A stretch of DNA of 64,000 nucleotides, taken from positions 1-64,000 of IMG/VR virus record IMGVR_UViG_3300032607_000303. The stretch is one strand, 5' to 3'. Position 1 is the first letter of the stretch. The number at the start of each line of letters is the position of its first letter. The notes under the pieces are model-generated. The model worked only from the letters and a program-made list of their open reading frames with translations, was not told the origin of the DNA and did no database searches. Made by a program: the position numbers and the translations under genes. The DNA comes from a virus. This document shows, piece after piece, positions 1 to 9,352 of the stretch.

Positions 1-48
1 AATAGTCTTACAAAGGTTTCAACTAAACCTACCATACCATTAAATTAA
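1..48 (+). CDS. 3' end of an upstream tail gene (partial)
   Basis: Frame 1 is open from the first base to a TAA at 46-48 and gives 15 residues ending in PTIPLN. The tail gene at 60 follows 11 bases later, so this is most likely the C-terminus of the preceding tail gene in the same operon. Too little is present to assign a family. Confidence 0.6.
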   Translation, partial: NSLTKVSTKPTIPLN

Positions 49-59
49 TAGGAAATTAA

Positions 60-1532
60 ATGACAACAGACGCACAAATGATAGCATGGCTTAAAAATGA
101 TTCTGCTATCCGCTGCGTCCTAATGGAAGTAGTAGTTTTAACAGGCGGTGTAGAAACTGTCAGATATATTTCTAATAGGGGGTACGTTACATACCCTTAC
201 GATACACCGCCTAACCAAGCATACATTCCTCTGATAGCTAGTGGCGTGAAGTTTACAGAAAGTTTATCTATAGATGGAACTCCTAGCCTATCCTATGGAA
301 GTATAGAGTTTGATAATTACTCAGGCGAGATTGACTCGTGGCTTAGTGATATATGGGTTAATAGGTCTGTAAAAATATATCTAGGAGATATGGCTTGGAA
401 TAGGTCACAATTCTATAAAATATTTGACGGTATTACAGCTACAAATGCTGCACCATCAAGAGATAAACTCTCTATTACTTTGAGTGATAAGATGTTGAGG
501 TTGAACACCACAATGTCTGAAGTGAAGCTAGGAGGAACATCTCCTAACTTTGATAAATTAATTCCCCTTCTTTTTGGAGAGTGTCATAACATATCACCTC
601 TGTTAATTGACAGTGCAACTGAAAAGTATCAAGTGCATAACGGGCCTATTGAGTCTATCATAGAAGTAAGAGACAATGGTGTCCCTGTCAGCTTCACCCC
701 CGATATACTTACAGGAACATTTGTACTGAATCAAGCAGTGGTAGGCACAATTACTTGCAGCGCTCAAGGGGATAAGCCAAGCCTCTATAGCAATAATGCT
801 GTGACAATAATAAAACGAATTGTCAAAGACTATGGCAATGCTCTGCAAAAATTGTCAGACTCTGATATTGACCTAATATCCTTTTCAAATTTTGCAGCAG
901 CTAACGTAGCACCTGTAGGAATATATCTAACGGATAAAGCTAACGTAATTGATGTTGTAAATAGGTTGTCATCAAGTATTGGTGCAAGAGCTGCAATGTC
1001 GAGGGAAGGCTTGCTGTACCTTGTCAAAGTTGATTTGCAAGGAATCTCAGGTGGGACATCTATTAACCCAGAAGACATGGTTCAGTTCAGTATTAATGTA
1101 GCCGAGTTGCCAACTGTTGTAGCGGCAGTGAAGTTAGGGTATTGTAGAAATTACACTGTACAGAGTAATCTTCAAACAGGCTTGCCAACATCTCACATTG
1201 ATTTGTTTGCTCTCGATTGGTTGTCAGTTACTAAGATTAATCAAACTACCTCTAGAAATTATAAGATGTTTGTAGACCCAGCCATGCAAGAGTCTGAGCT
1301 ATTGACCACAGCAGACGCTGACGTAGAAGCTAATCGTAGACTTGTATTGTTAGGTACGTATAGAAGAGTTATACGCTACCAAGGTCTTGGACACTTGTTG
1401 CTTGAAAAACTTGGAGGAATACAAACTATCAAGCACCCTCGATTTGGTCTATCAGGCGGTGTATCTGGACAAATTTTAAGTATAACGGCAGACTGGCTAA
1501 ACCCAAGGGTTGACATTAATGTACTACTGTAA
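60..1532 (+). CDS. Tail hub/tail-tip structural protein
   Basis: A 490-residue protein starting at an ATG preceded by TAGGAAATTAA. It is the first complete gene of a plus-strand tail cluster and lies directly upstream of a J-like tip/fibre protein. It is soluble, beta-rich in appearance, without signal peptide or membrane segment. The N-terminal part (about 1-170) has repeated short strands with a YISNRGYVTYP stretch and a GSIEFDNYSGEI stretch, the pattern seen in baseplate-hub or distal-tail proteins that pack around the tail tube. I recognise the position and style, not a specific named family. It probably forms part of the tail tip complex. Confidence 0.6.
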   Translation: MTTDAQMIAWLKNDSAIRCVLMEVVVLTGGVETVRYISNRGYVTYPYDTPPNQAYIPLIASGVKFTESLSIDGTPSLSYGSIEFDNYSGEIDSWLSDIWVNRSVKIYLGDMAWNRSQFYKIFDGITATNAAPSRDKLSITLSDKMLRLNTTMSEVKLGGTSPNFDKLIPLLFGECHNISPLLIDSATEKYQVHNGPIESIIEVRDNGVPVSFTPDILTGTFVLNQAVVGTITCSAQGDKPSLYSNNAVTIIKRIVKDYGNALQKLSDSDIDLISFSNFAAANVAPVGIYLTDKANVIDVVNRLSSSIGARAAMSREGLLYLVKVDLQGISGGTSINPEDMVQFSINVAELPTVVAAVKLGYCRNYTVQSNLQTGLPTSHIDLFALDWLSVTKINQTTSRNYKMFVDPAMQESELLTTADADVEANRRLVLLGTYRRVIRYQGLGHLLLEKLGGIQTIKHPRFGLSGGVSGQILSITADWLNPRVDINVLL

Positions 1533-1541
1533 GGAGAATAA

Positions 1542-3509
1542 ATGAGCACTATTATAAATGCTAGGGATGTTCTCCTGCAAGCAACAGTACCGAGGTTACT
1601 TCCTGCTTTGCTTCCGGGAAACTTGACAGTTGCCACTACTAATGTTATAGGTTTTCCAGACTTCTACTCCAGTGTGCGATCTGTAGAAATTTCAACAACT
1701 AATCAAGTTTTTGTGAGTACGACCATAGCAGGAGTTACCCCGTCTAGTATTGTATTAACAGCAAAACTAAATAACATTCTAGGTACAGTTACTTGGAGTA
1801 TTGTCAGCGGCTCTGCTACATTTACTACAAATACTAACACGCTGTCTATAGCAAACAGCGGAATGACTTCTAACGTAGTAGTCTTTCAAGCCAGTGTAAC
1901 ATCAAACGGAATAACTTACACAGATAGAACTACTGTTGTAAAAGTTGTACAGGGTTCTTCCACTGTAACAGCATTCCTTACAAATGAGACTTTTTCTGTT
2001 GCCGCATTAGCTGCTGGAAGTGTCCTTAGTTATGCTTACTCTGGCGGTACATACAAAGTATTTAGCGGTTCTACCGAAGTAACAGGTACAGCAGTTGCAT
2101 ACTCAATAGTTTCATCTACAGGTGTCTCTGCTACCGTAGCTACAACAGGTATTTACTCTATAGACAACATGACGTCTGATAGTGCATCTTTTGTAATTAG
2201 GGCAATCTACGCTGGCATTACAGTAGATAAGACTTACTCTGTAACAAAGTCTAAGAGTACATTTAACGGGGATACAGGCTCTAACGGGGCAAGAGGTACA
2301 GTAAATATTGCACGTAGTATTACTGGTTCTATATGGTCAGATACAGAAGCTAGATTGGCACTATCTACCAATGGATACGGACTGCCACAGATAAGAGATA
2401 TTGTAACACTGTACAATACGTCTACTAATTATTCAGAGAGTAAGTTTTATGACGGAACTAATTTTCTGTCGCTAGATGCCTATGTTAATGGCAACTTACT
2501 GGTAACAGGTACAATTCTTTCTGATAAGATTGCAGCCAATGCTATTACTTCTATTAAGATTGCAGCGAATGCTATTACAGCAGACAAGATTACTGCTGGC
2601 ACTATAACAGCAGATAAAATTGATTCTCGTGGATTGTCTATAAAAGACGCAAACGGCAATATTATCCTAGCTGCTGGCAATGCGCTTGATTATACCAATG
2701 TAGGTGGGACTAAGCCTCCAAGCAATGCTAACTTTGTAAACAACACTAATCAGCTATTTGATGGCTCTAATTTAGGAGGCACAGCTAATTGGTCAGGTGT
2801 TGCTAACAATGACGGAAACTTGCCAGCTAATCGAGCCACAGTTGGGGCTACTTTCGGGACAAATGTTTTTGGTCAGATTACTAGATCAACCGCATCTACT
2901 TACATAGCAAACGCTGCTATTGACACCGCTCAAATTGCCAATCTTGCTGTGGGTAACGCACAGATTGCAAATGCAGCAATCACATCAGCTAAGATTGGTT
3001 CTTTGCAGGTAGATTCGCTTCAACTAGCTAACAATTCAGTTACTGTTCCAGTATTTACTGAAGACACAACTGTTTTGTATCAGTCTGTATTTACAACAGG
3101 AGGTAACGGTAGATATACAAATAAATATATTCCTATACTAGAGGTTACTGATGACTTTAGTGGATCAGACGTAGTTGTGTTTATAGGAATACGTGGTGAG
3201 CTGACAAGCGCAAGTCAATCTTGGGCGGGTCAGCAACCTACAGACGAGCTAACTTTAAGTCCTGCTCGTAATTGGGAGGATATTACAGTCAACATTGCTG
3301 TAAATAACATCATTGTAAAGCGCATTGCCTATGCATCTTATTTACATGTGGGTGTTTTAACATTAAGAAGCTCATTTCATCGAGTAACAAACATACCTTC
3401 AGGTGTGTGTACTATTAGCCTTATGTCAAACTATAGAGCTGATGGTGATGCGGGTGTAATCATTCAACGTGGCCCTATTGGTATGTACGTTCTAGGAGTA
3501 AAGAAATGA
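1542..3509 (+). CDS. Central tail fibre / tip-attachment (J-like) protein
   Basis: A 655-residue protein, start ATG after AAGGAGAATAA. Residues about 45-240 contain Ser/Thr-rich Ig-like beta repeats. Around 320-365 there are tandem heptad-like repeats of the type ITADKIxAGTI, and again around 455-500 (AQIANLAVGNAQIANAAI). Such IxxDKI repeats form the triple-helical stalk in the C-terminal region of lambda J-like central fibre proteins. The last 150 residues form a separate beta-rich tip. The gene overlaps the next start by four bases. It likely makes the central spike that contacts the host receptor. Confidence 0.7.
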   Translation: MSTIINARDVLLQATVPRLLPALLPGNLTVATTNVIGFPDFYSSVRSVEISTTNQVFVSTTIAGVTPSSIVLTAKLNNILGTVTWSIVSGSATFTTNTNTLSIANSGMTSNVVVFQASVTSNGITYTDRTTVVKVVQGSSTVTAFLTNETFSVAALAAGSVLSYAYSGGTYKVFSGSTEVTGTAVAYSIVSSTGVSATVATTGIYSIDNMTSDSASFVIRAIYAGITVDKTYSVTKSKSTFNGDTGSNGARGTVNIARSITGSIWSDTEARLALSTNGYGLPQIRDIVTLYNTSTNYSESKFYDGTNFLSLDAYVNGNLLVTGTILSDKIAANAITSIKIAANAITADKITAGTITADKIDSRGLSIKDANGNIILAAGNALDYTNVGGTKPPSNANFVNNTNQLFDGSNLGGTANWSGVANNDGNLPANRATVGATFGTNVFGQITRSTASTYIANAAIDTAQIANLAVGNAQIANAAITSAKIGSLQVDSLQLANNSVTVPVFTEDTTVLYQSVFTTGGNGRYTNKYIPILEVTDDFSGSDVVVFIGIRGELTSASQSWAGQQPTDELTLSPARNWEDITVNIAVNNIIVKRIAYASYLHVGVLTLRSSFHRVTNIPSGVCTISLMSNYRADGDAGVIIQRGPIGMYVLGVKK

Positions 3510-4123
3510 TTACAATCTATAGTATTGCTACAGGAGCAATAAAAAGAACTCTATCTTGTCGTGAGGTTTCAATTCCATTCAATATAAAAGAAGGCGAAGG
3601 GTATGTTGAAGGAGAGTTTTCTTCTACTGACCACTATATATATGATGGGATACTTCATGCGTACTCTGAAGATGAAATTTTATTGATGGCTTCAGTTCCT
3701 TTAGGATGGAAGTGGCAAATGCCAGAACGTATTGCTGTAGATACCAGAGCACTAGAGCAAGCCAAGGCAACAGCAGCTTCACGTATCAATGTAGATCGAG
3801 ATCGTGCTGTAGCTTTCTTTGATCGCTTCACCTATGACTCTGTGATTTACGATGGCAATGCTGCTGCTCAAGAGAATATACGTGTAGCCGCCTTTATTGC
3901 AAATTCAAACACGCCTTTGCCAGAAGGATTTTCTTGGAGGTCTTTTGATAACGTAGACGTTCCTATGAATAAAGAACAACTACTAGGACTTCAAATAGCT
4001 CTACTCCAATCACTAGCTGCGGTAACTTTTAACTCTCACAAAATTGCTAGAGATTTAAAAAGTGAAATAGAGTCAGCTACAACAAACGAACAAGTGGACG
4101 CTATTAAGTGGCCTACTAAATAA
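3506..4123 (+). CDS. DUF4376-type tail protein
   Basis: A 205-residue protein coupled to the upstream fibre gene by an ATGA overlap. The C-terminal half (about 75-205) has the features of DUF4376: an amphipathic helix rich in Ala/Arg (AASRINVDRDRAVAFFD), then FTYDSVIYDGNAAAQENI, and ends with EQVDAIKWP. This domain is common at the C-terminus of phage tail-fibre assembly or fibre-associated proteins. The N-terminal 70 residues are beta-rich and not recognised. Probably a virion or fibre-assembly component. Confidence 0.7.
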   Translation: MITIYSIATGAIKRTLSCREVSIPFNIKEGEGYVEGEFSSTDHYIYDGILHAYSEDEILLMASVPLGWKWQMPERIAVDTRALEQAKATAASRINVDRDRAVAFFDRFTYDSVIYDGNAAAQENIRVAAFIANSNTPLPEGFSWRSFDNVDVPMNKEQLLGLQIALLQSLAAVTFNSHKIARDLKSEIESATTNEQVDAIKWPTK

Positions 4124-4132
4124 GGAGCACTT

Positions 4133-4963
4133 GTGTCAAACCTGAGAATTTTATACGACATAGCCTCGGATAGAGCGACACTAACAGCCTCTACAACAGC
4201 TGGTAGTTTAGTTGTCGATAATTTAAAAAGTAATCATAAAAGTCTTGTATGGCGGTCAACTTCTACAACTGCTTCCCTGACAGCAACTTGGACAACACCA
4301 GAGTTTGTAGGATGTATTGCAATACCTTTCTGCAATTTTACATCAACGGCTACAATACGTGTAAGAGTTTATACGGACGCAGCAGGAAATGAACTTGTCT
4401 TTGATACAGGAGTTGTTCTAGCTTGCCCATATAGCCCTCTAGGTGCTTTTAAGTGGGGTGAGGAACCCATAGGAGTTAATTCTTATACTTATGGGGGCGG
4501 AACTTATGCATCTGTGTGGACACCTATAAAGACAGCTAGAAAAGTTGTAATAGACATAGTTGATGATGGGAACCCGGCAGGATATTTAGATTGTGGTAGG
4601 TTGGTTGTTGGTGGCTATTGGACTCCAATTTATAATCCTCAATACAGTGCTACAGCAACTTCGCAAGACACATCAAGACAATATAGAACAGAGGCTGGCG
4701 AGCTATTGTCAGATATCGGAACTGTAAGTAAAAGACTTAATATTAATCTTTCTATTCTAGTACCCAGTGATAGAGCAGCGTTTTGGCGGTCTATACGTAA
4801 CGTAGGTATGTCTAAGCCTATTTTTGTTAGCTTGTTCCCAGATGACCCGGACTCTGAGCTAGAGCAAACGCATCAAATATTCGGAAAGCTGCCTACACTT
4901 GGGGCTATTTCTGCAAGCAGCTACAATTTATATTCTGCACCACTAGAAGTCGAGGAAATTTAG
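4133..4963 (+). CDS. Tail structural protein, discoidin-like beta fold
   Basis: A 276-residue protein that begins with GTG after AAGGAGCACTT, nine bases downstream of the DUF4376 gene. The opening SNLRILYDIASDRATLTAS followed by a Trp-rich strand segment (ATWTTPEFVGCIAIPFCNFT) resembles galactose-binding/discoidin-like sandwich domains found in phage tail proteins. There is no membrane segment. Place in the tail operon suggests a tail-tip or receptor-contact role; family assignment is by impression only. Confidence 0.55.
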   Translation: MSNLRILYDIASDRATLTASTTAGSLVVDNLKSNHKSLVWRSTSTTASLTATWTTPEFVGCIAIPFCNFTSTATIRVRVYTDAAGNELVFDTGVVLACPYSPLGAFKWGEEPIGVNSYTYGGGTYASVWTPIKTARKVVIDIVDDGNPAGYLDCGRLVVGGYWTPIYNPQYSATATSQDTSRQYRTEAGELLSDIGTVSKRLNINLSILVPSDRAAFWRSIRNVGMSKPIFVSLFPDDPDSELEQTHQIFGKLPTLGAISASSYNLYSAPLEVEEI

Positions 4964-5263
4964 ATGAGCGACACTTTCTACCCCGGACAAAAAGATTACA
5001 TTGCTAAACTTAATACTCTAGCTTTGGCTGGCGACATAACAGCAGGTGTATCTAGCGTAGTTGGATTTGCCACAGCAGCGTCGGCTAGTGCTACTACTTC
5101 TAGTAATGCTGCTACACAGTCTGGAATTAGCGCTACAACATCTTCTACGGCTGCTGCATCAGCATTAGACTCAAAGAACACTATTGATTCTACAATATTA
5201 AATCTTGCTAATAATCTAATACAGACACAGGCTATTGTAGCTGAGTATCACGCATTTAACTAA
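4964..5263 (+). CDS. Short fibre adaptor with FYPGQxDYIxKLN N-terminus
   Basis: A 99-residue, Ala/Ser/Thr-rich protein that starts directly after the upstream stop. Its N-terminal motif (PGQKDYIAKLNTLAL) is shared with the protein at 9353-9781 (QGQTDYVEKLNALAL), so the two are paralogous fibre N-termini. The rest is low-complexity helical sequence typical of fibre stalks. The stop comes before any receptor-binding domain and the large fibre gene starts 30 bases later, so this may be a stand-alone adaptor or the remnant N-terminus of a fibre that has been split. Confidence 0.6.
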   Translation: MSDTFYPGQKDYIAKLNTLALAGDITAGVSSVVGFATAASASATTSSNAATQSGISATTSSTAAASALDSKNTIDSTILNLANNLIQTQAIVAEYHAFN

Positions 5264-5293
5264 TAACTACAAATTATAAAAGGCTCTCTACTT

Positions 5294-8200
5294 ATGGCAA
5301 CTATTGACGATCTTACTAATTCTACAACTGCATTGCTTAGCGCTGTCAATGTTGGCAAAGCAACGCTTGATGCTAAAGTTGCTACTGCTACTACACAAGC
5401 TACGGCAGCAGCAGGGAGTGCTACAGCAGCCTCAGCATCAAACACAACTGCCCAATCAGCGCTTGCAGGCACAAGCTCAGCAGCAGCACAAGCAGCTAAT
5501 GCACGCGATCAAGCAATTACAGCATCGCAAGTAGCTACAGCGGCTAATGAAGTATTGGCAGCACAAAGCCAGTCTCTGCACTCTGGTTCAATCGTCAAGA
5601 TGTTTCCATATGACACAGGCAAGGATTCTGATCCGGGTTGGGTGAAGCGCTGCCAAGATAAAAGCTGGTTTAATGAAAGTCTTGGTGGCGATAAGTGGAT
5701 CGGCCAGAAAGCTACATTGGCATTAGCTTGGGCTACTACTGGCGCAGCAGTCAATACCGTGTATCAGAACACGGCAGATAAGAAATTCTATTCGCTCGGC
5801 GGCACAAGTGCAGCGCCTACGCAGACAGAAGTATTCCGAGGAATCTCGCGTGAGTTTCCAGCTACTTCGATGATTGTGGCTGAGTCAGGTCGTGTGATTA
5901 TTTATGACACAGCGACAGTGGGTGCGCCGATGTGGATGGTGTTTATCTCCGGCAATAGCAATGCAATTCATGTTGGTTCGATTCTTTCCACTGCTGCAAT
6001 AAATGGAAAGTTAATCGTTGGCTCCACAACTCAATTACAAGAAATTGACTTTATTCGAGATGCAACAAACTGGCGTGATGGCGGTAGAAGCTATGTAAGA
6101 AATGGTGTCCTGAGTACCAGAAATACAGCTACGTCATTTACTAATCTTAGTGTGGATGGGAAAATAGTTAACAGCACGGTCAACGACATTGCAGTAACCA
6201 TCCTCGACTCTGCACCTGTTGATCCAGCTACGGGTATGAAGGTGCCGACAATTGCTGTGTTCACTGATGGTGGAATTTCAATTATTAAAGATAATGGCAC
6301 GGTAGTTAATAGTGCTGAAACTGCAAGTTTTAAACATGGCGCAATTCGTAAATCTGATAATTCGATTTTAGCAGATAAAGGTTTGCAATCTTCTGCTTCT
6401 TGGTACGCCAGAAATTTAGAGCAACTGGGAGCGTCTTTTGGAATGTTTAACTACTCCCAGGCTTCTATTCCTGCTAGTTCAGTTAGCGGTAATTTTGTTC
6501 TGTCTGCGACAGAAGCAAAAGGTGCATCTGAAATAGTACGAGGAAGTTCTTCTAATGGTGTTGCATACATTAAAGAAAATCCATCCTCCCCAACCAAAGG
6601 CATGGTCGCAGCAATCACCAACGCCTATGCAACCGGATGGCAAGTCGGTAATTCGTTACTCAGCACACTAGCTGATACTGTCGCAGAGACTATTACAGCT
6701 TCGGGTGAGTTGGTAACGAATGGTACGTTTGATGCTGATGTGAGTGGGTGGAGCGCAACCAATGCAAACCTGACCTTTGATGCAGGCAGGTTAAAAGTTA
6801 CTACTATTACTTCAGCAGCGGGTTTTGCAGGACAAGTAATACCAACTGTTGTTGGTAAGTCTTACACTTTCTCTGTATCTTATCAGCCCGGTGCCGCTAT
6901 TTCCGCAGTATCGGTAGGGTCAGCGCCTGGAGGGACTAACCTATTTACTCAGATATTAGCGGGTAGTGGAGTACTCACTGGAACATTTACGGCAAGCACA
7001 ACAACATCTTATCTACTCCTACAGCCATTTACTAACGCTGCTGGTCAGATTGCCTATTTCGACAACATCAGCGTAAAACTAGCTGAACCAGATCGCTCAG
7101 TAAAGAACAAAGGTCTAATCCTTAACGGTACATTGACCAAATCAGCAGTAGCTACTGGCGCTAACTTAATGGCTTACTCTGGTTTCTCTGCGAGTAACTA
7201 TTTAAGCCAAGAATACAATAGTGATCTGGACTTTGGGACTGGTGATTTTAGTATTATGGGTTGGGTGAAAATTAGCAGTAGTAGCAGTAATGGAGACTCA
7301 ACAGTTTTATATAAATATTCGTCTAACCCTGTATCAGACCCACCAAACGGAATAAACGTATGGGTGTACCGAGATAGTGGTGGTGCTAGAATTAAAACAT
7401 GGTTAGGCACAGTTTCTTTAGATACTCCCGTTGGCTCTGTACCTGCGGATACATGGTTTCTTTTAACTATTCAGCGATCAGCAGGAATTGTATATATTTA
7501 CAACGGAGATCAACTTATCTCCAGTAATACTAATACATCCTCCATGACACTACTAAACTCATATCTTAGAGTGGGTAGTGGTCTGTATGCCAACAGTGGA
7601 AACAGTCTTTCTTTGTTCCGTATCTCCGCGACTGCTGCCAGCCAAGATCAAATTCAGCACATCTATCGCACCGAACTTGCCCTGTTCCAACCTAACGCTC
7701 AATGCACAATTGACGGTACATCATCTGCTATCACAGCAATGGCTTATGACGATAGCACTGACCTCCTGCAAGTCGGTACATCGTGGGGTCGTAGCTCATT
7801 TAAAGACTTGCTGCGTGTAGATTCGGAAGTCTCGACTATTGGTGCGATCACGACCATTGCATCAAGCAATGGTGCTGTAAGCATTGGATCGACTACTGGT
7901 TCAAGTCTTCGTCAACCTTCGATGAAACTGCGTGCTGAGTTGACTCGTCGGATTGAAGCTGCAAGGTTGAAGGGTAACGCGCTGGTTCCATTTGAATTTG
8001 ATGCAATCACTGGTCAGACAGCTTTCACTCTCCCGAAAGGCTATACGGCGGTATCTGTCTACTCTGGTGAGTTGAAGAAACGAGAAGGCTCAACGAAAAC
8101 TTGGACTCGTAGCTTTGATGGTTTTAAAGAAACTATCAACTTTGCTGTAGCTCCGGGTAACGCAGTATGGGTATCCATTCTCGCTAAACAATCCAACTAA
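5294..8200 (+). CDS. Large tail fibre/receptor-binding protein with CBM-like and LamG-like domains
   Basis: A 968-residue protein. Residues 1-95 are an Ala/Thr/Gln-rich helical stalk. About 470-600 match a carbohydrate-binding-module pattern (ELVTNGTFDADVSGW, then a jelly-roll stretch ending in AYFDNISVKL). About 607-795 match a concanavalin/LamG-like domain (LDFGTGDFSIMGWVK, then LFRISATAASQDQI). The last 60 residues (DAITGQTAFTLPKGYTAVSVYSGE) resemble a fibre C-terminal knob. This is the best candidate for the host-surface glycan binder. Codon use in parts of the gene (roughly 5560-6120 and 7600-8200) is richer in G+C than the neighbours, which fits domain acquisition by exchange. Confidence 0.8.
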   Translation: MATIDDLTNSTTALLSAVNVGKATLDAKVATATTQATAAAGSATAASASNTTAQSALAGTSSAAAQAANARDQAITASQVATAANEVLAAQSQSLHSGSIVKMFPYDTGKDSDPGWVKRCQDKSWFNESLGGDKWIGQKATLALAWATTGAAVNTVYQNTADKKFYSLGGTSAAPTQTEVFRGISREFPATSMIVAESGRVIIYDTATVGAPMWMVFISGNSNAIHVGSILSTAAINGKLIVGSTTQLQEIDFIRDATNWRDGGRSYVRNGVLSTRNTATSFTNLSVDGKIVNSTVNDIAVTILDSAPVDPATGMKVPTIAVFTDGGISIIKDNGTVVNSAETASFKHGAIRKSDNSILADKGLQSSASWYARNLEQLGASFGMFNYSQASIPASSVSGNFVLSATEAKGASEIVRGSSSNGVAYIKENPSSPTKGMVAAITNAYATGWQVGNSLLSTLADTVAETITASGELVTNGTFDADVSGWSATNANLTFDAGRLKVTTITSAAGFAGQVIPTVVGKSYTFSVSYQPGAAISAVSVGSAPGGTNLFTQILAGSGVLTGTFTASTTTSYLLLQPFTNAAGQIAYFDNISVKLAEPDRSVKNKGLILNGTLTKSAVATGANLMAYSGFSASNYLSQEYNSDLDFGTGDFSIMGWVKISSSSSNGDSTVLYKYSSNPVSDPPNGINVWVYRDSGGARIKTWLGTVSLDTPVGSVPADTWFLLTIQRSAGIVYIYNGDQLISSNTNTSSMTLLNSYLRVGSGLYANSGNSLSLFRISATAASQDQIQHIYRTELALFQPNAQCTIDGTSSAITAMAYDDSTDLLQVGTSWGRSSFKDLLRVDSEVSTIGAITTIASSNGAVSIGSTTGSSLRQPSMKLRAELTRRIEAARLKGNALVPFEFDAITGQTAFTLPKGYTAVSVYSGELKKREGSTKTWTRSFDGFKETINFAVAPGNAVWVSILAKQSN

Positions 8201-8209
8201 ATCAAATAA

Positions 8210-8223
8210 GGGGCTTCGGCCCC
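8210..8223 (+). terminator. GGGGC-TTCG-GCCCC hairpin after the fibre gene
   Basis: A perfect 5-bp GC stem with a stable TTCG tetraloop lies 10 bases after the fibre stop. No T-run follows (GATAAGG), so it may be a leaky terminator or an mRNA 3'-end stabiliser rather than a full intrinsic terminator. Confidence 0.45.
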
Positions 8224-8238
8224 GATAAGGAAATAATT

Positions 8239-8739
8239 ATGAGTATTGTAAATTTGATGGCGTCGGATATTTGGAGTGAAGCGGATATTGTAGGTCGTAC
8301 CGAGGCTATGATTTCTTCGCAGTTTAGCTACACAACAACAATGATTATAAATCGTAAAGTTACGGCTGCTTCTATTGGCTTATACTTAATGAGTGTTGAG
8401 GAAGAAAAAGAAGTTGAGAAATACTCAAACTTGTGTATATCCGCAGCAATTGCTGGTGATTTAGCTAGGTCTGATATGGCCCTACTACACCTTGTCATAG
8501 ATCACGAAGTAGCAGAAACTAGACTACTGGCTTTAAAAATAACTGAGCCAGAAACAGTTACAGTTGTAGACGCTGAAGGTGTTGAAAGTGAACAAGCTAA
8601 CCCGGCAATAACTGCTGATGCTAGTGAACGTAAAGTAGCACAAGCAACTATTGATAGCTCTTCTAAAGCAGTAGTAGAACTTGTCGCAGCTCGTAAGCCA
8701 GTAGTCGTAGACGTAGAAGTTTTTGCAGAGGCACTATAA
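8239..8739 (+). CDS. Hypothetical protein in the fibre cluster
   Basis: A 166-residue acidic, mostly helical protein, start ATG after AAGGAAATAATT. No membrane segment or recognised motif. It follows the fibre gene and its stop overlaps the next gene. Position suggests a fibre chaperone or virion accessory protein, but nothing in the sequence proves that. Confidence 0.6.
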   Translation: MSIVNLMASDIWSEADIVGRTEAMISSQFSYTTTMIINRKVTAASIGLYLMSVEEEKEVEKYSNLCISAAIAGDLARSDMALLHLVIDHEVAETRLLALKITEPETVTVVDAEGVESEQANPAITADASERKVAQATIDSSSKAVVELVAARKPVVVDVEVFAEAL

Positions 8740-9062
8740 TGGTTTTCTACACTAACTTCCTAGTCCCTAGTAATTCAGCAGCTATAACTATTGGTTTTGT
8801 TATACTAATTAGGCCGGAGTATATAAATGACATTGGACTACTAAAACATGAGAAAGTACATGTTAGACAATGGAAAGAATCATTTGGAATGTTTTGGCCT
8901 AGATACTTGTTAAGCAAGCGCTGGCGTAGAGATTACGAAGTTGAGGCATATAAAGAACAACTGAAATATTCACCAAATAACATTGAAACTTTCTCAAAAT
9001 ATTTGTCATGTAATTACAGGCTTGGAATTTCTAAAGATATTGCTAGGTCGCTACTTAAATAA
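8739..9062 (+). CDS. Putative small zinc metallopeptidase-like protein (HEKVH)
   Basis: A 107-residue protein. Residues about 38-42 read HEKVH in the context GLLKHEKVHVRQW, which fits the HExxH zinc-binding helix of zincins. A downstream glutamate-rich helix (DYEVEAYKEQ) could provide the third ligand, as in gluzincins. The N-terminus (SAAITIGFVILI) is hydrophobic. Small phage proteins of this form are frequent near fibre and lysis genes and are usually left unnamed. Peptidase activity is inferred from the motif only. Confidence 0.6.
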   Translation: MVFYTNFLVPSNSAAITIGFVILIRPEYINDIGLLKHEKVHVRQWKESFGMFWPRYLLSKRWRRDYEVEAYKEQLKYSPNNIETFSKYLSCNYRLGISKDIARSLLK

Positions 9063-9070
9063 AGGCTTGT

Positions 9071-9304
9071 ATGGATATACCGTATGACAAACGACTTCAT
9101 ATAATTGTTGGTTGTGCTATTTTCCTATTTGCCTCCACAGTATTCCCTGTAGATATTTCCATAGGCTCTGTTATTGTAGCAGGTATAGGTAAGGAAATAT
9201 ACGATTACTTTCATCCAAATCACACATGCGATTTTTGGGATGCACTAGCTACTTTTGCAGGCGGCGCAATAGGCTTTCTAGCAAGATATTTTCTGGAGTA
9301 TTAA
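9071..9304 (+). CDS. Small two-TM protein, DUF2279/VanZ-like
   Basis: A 77-residue protein with two hydrophobic segments (about 10-26 and 57-72). Conserved-looking positions are DKRLH near the N-terminus, GKEIYD, and HTCDFWDALATFAGG, the pattern seen in small phage and bacterial membrane proteins of the DUF2279/VanZ-like type. It lies at the border between fibre and lysis genes. Function unknown. Confidence 0.55.
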   Translation: MDIPYDKRLHIIVGCAIFLFASTVFPVDISIGSVIVAGIGKEIYDYFHPNHTCDFWDALATFAGGAIGFLARYFLEY

Positions 9305-9352
9305 TTTAGTTTTGTGTAGAGTTATATGATAAATTTAAACTTAGGGAATTAA

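Noticed and set aside
5304-5534. Leu/Gln-rich plus-strand frame inside the large fibre gene
   Set aside because: A shadow of the Ala/Thr-rich stalk codons in another frame.
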